DNA of 6,416 nucleotides, from contig DIGA01000105.1 in the NCBI GenBank assembly GCA_002419365.1, forward strand, positions 1-6,416. The letters are read 5' to 3'. A model generated the notes under the pieces. That model was not told the origin of the DNA, searched no databases, and saw only the letters and a list, made by a program, of their open reading frames with translations. Source of the DNA: Mageeibacillus sp. UBA5734 (GTDB lineage: Bacteria > Bacillota > Clostridia > Saccharofermentanales > UBA5734). Shown in pieces: positions 6,132-6,416 of this stretch (position 1 is the stretch's first letter; the number at the start of each line of letters is the position of its first letter). A program made the position numbers and the translations under genes.

Positions 6132-6247
6132 CGGGGAATGTGGGTTGGCTCTTTATCTGATTCCGTTAAAAGCCTGTAAAAAGTGCAGCGGATTCCAGCA
6201 AGAGTAGTCATGGGGTACAGAAGATTTGAGTCGTGCCAGTTTTGATT

Positions 6248-6300
6248 GCAGGTCTGGCCTGATTTCACAAAACAGGACCAACCCTGGACGCAGGTCTGGC
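6248..6300. repeat. 11-bp direct repeat GCAGGTCTGGC
   Basis: The sequence GCAGGTCTGGC occurs at 6248-6258 and again at 6290-6300, 42 bp apart, which is about four helical turns. The flanks differ, so the repeat is exact only over 11 bp. Both copies can take part in local hairpins. The spacing would suit a protein bound on one face of DNA, but chance is not excluded and the function is unknown. Confidence 0.55.
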
Positions 6301-6366
6301 ACCTTGGATGGAAAATTCCTCTTTTGGGGTCGGCCCACCAAAACGGCACTAATCAAATGGGTCTCG

Positions 6367-6391
6367 AAGCCCCTGCAGCAGAGGCTTTTTT
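6367..6391 (+). terminator. Rightward intrinsic terminator facing away from the eut operon
   Basis: On the plus strand AAGCC-C-CTG pairs with CAG-A-GGCTT, with one C-A mismatch and a three-base loop CAG. The stem runs directly into six T (6386-6391). The minus strand has only two T at the corresponding end, so the terminator works rightward. No plus-strand gene lies to its left in this window, because eut runs the other way. It may end a small RNA, or antisense transcription from the eut region. I found no strong plus-strand promoter for it. Confidence 0.6.
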
Positions 6392-6416
6392 CAGATCATG
6401 CCTAGATCTTCCCCAA

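Larger units (their letters stand above)
6132..6416. other. Non-coding region upstream of the eut promoter, with potential RNA structure
   Basis: No credible protein gene is seen here. The two overlapping minus-strand frames (about 70 codons) have random-looking composition, rich in Cys and Trp, and run into the promoter. Several inverted repeats are present: 6278-6299 (CCA/TGG and CCTG/CAGG around GACG), 6322-6343 (TTTTGGGG with CC-A-CCAAAA around TCGGC, one bulge) and 6358-6371 (GGGT/GCCC around CTCGAA). The last overlaps the 5' arm of the rightward terminator at 6367-6391. I looked for the conserved cores of a cobalamin riboswitch (GGGAA, GGTG, GCCACTG, the B12 box) and did not find a convincing set on either strand. 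Confidence 0.5.

Noticed and set aside
6128..6356. Two overlapping minus-strand frames of 73 and 67 codons upstream of the promoter
   Set aside because: Their sequences look random, with many Cys, Trp and Arg and no domain or clear Shine-Dalgarno. One reaches into the -35 box of the eut promoter.
6132..6391. Cobalamin (AdoCbl) riboswitch upstream of eut
   Set aside because: Only isolated pieces were seen (GGGGAATG near 6133 on the plus strand, GCCAGACCTGC twice on the minus strand). The ordered core elements and a full B12 box are missing on both strands.
1..6416. CRISPR arrays, tRNA or rRNA genes, insertion sequences
   Set aside because: No repeat-spacer pattern, tRNA cloverleaf, rRNA-like stretch, transposase or terminal inverted repeats were seen; the window is fully explained by the eut operon and its leader.

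Overview
The window is the 5' part of an ethanolamine utilisation (eut) operon, read entirely on the minus strand from right to left: eutS, eutP, eutV, eutW, eutA, eutB, and the first 23 codons of eutC at the left edge. The two-component pair EutV (receiver plus ANTAR RNA-binding domain) and EutW (soluble HisKA_2-type kinase) marks the Gram-positive/anaerobe style of eut regulation. The AraC-type EutR of enterobacteria is not seen. Strong Shine-Dalgarno sites, frequent GTG/TTG starts and moderately high GC suggest a Bacillota relative (clostridial or Negativicutes-like). I cannot name the genus.

Layout by region. 6132-6416 is non-coding, with several possible hairpins, an 11-bp direct repeat and a convincing intrinsic terminator that faces rightward, away from the operon. 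6102-6131 holds a strong minus-strand promoter (perfect -35, extended -10). 5941-6095 is a leader of about 155 nt with two hairpins followed by a Rho-independent terminator just before the eutS ribosome binding site. 3036-5940 is the tightly packed block eutS-eutP-eutV-eutW. 2943-3035 is a short intergenic region with a second strong terminator before eutA, plus a hairpin that is mutually exclusive with it. 1-2942 is eutA-eutB-eutC.

How it works together. EutB and EutC form the adenosylcobalamin-dependent ethanolamine ammonia-lyase, which makes acetaldehyde and ammonia. EutA reactivates the lyase by releasing damaged cofactor. EutS is a microcompartment shell protein, and EutP is a small P-loop protein of the compartment/acetate branch. 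From Enterococcus faecalis and relatives, ethanolamine is known to make EutW phosphorylate EutV, which binds paired RNA hairpins and prevents transcription termination in eut leaders. The two terminators seen here, before eutS and before eutA, fit that scheme. Both leaders contain the same 8-mer, AGGCGACG, at the top of a hairpin.

The enzymes and shell protein are conventional. The parts most worth a second look are the RNA elements and the rightward terminator with its structured upstream region, which might end a small RNA. Nothing here demonstrates a wholly new system.
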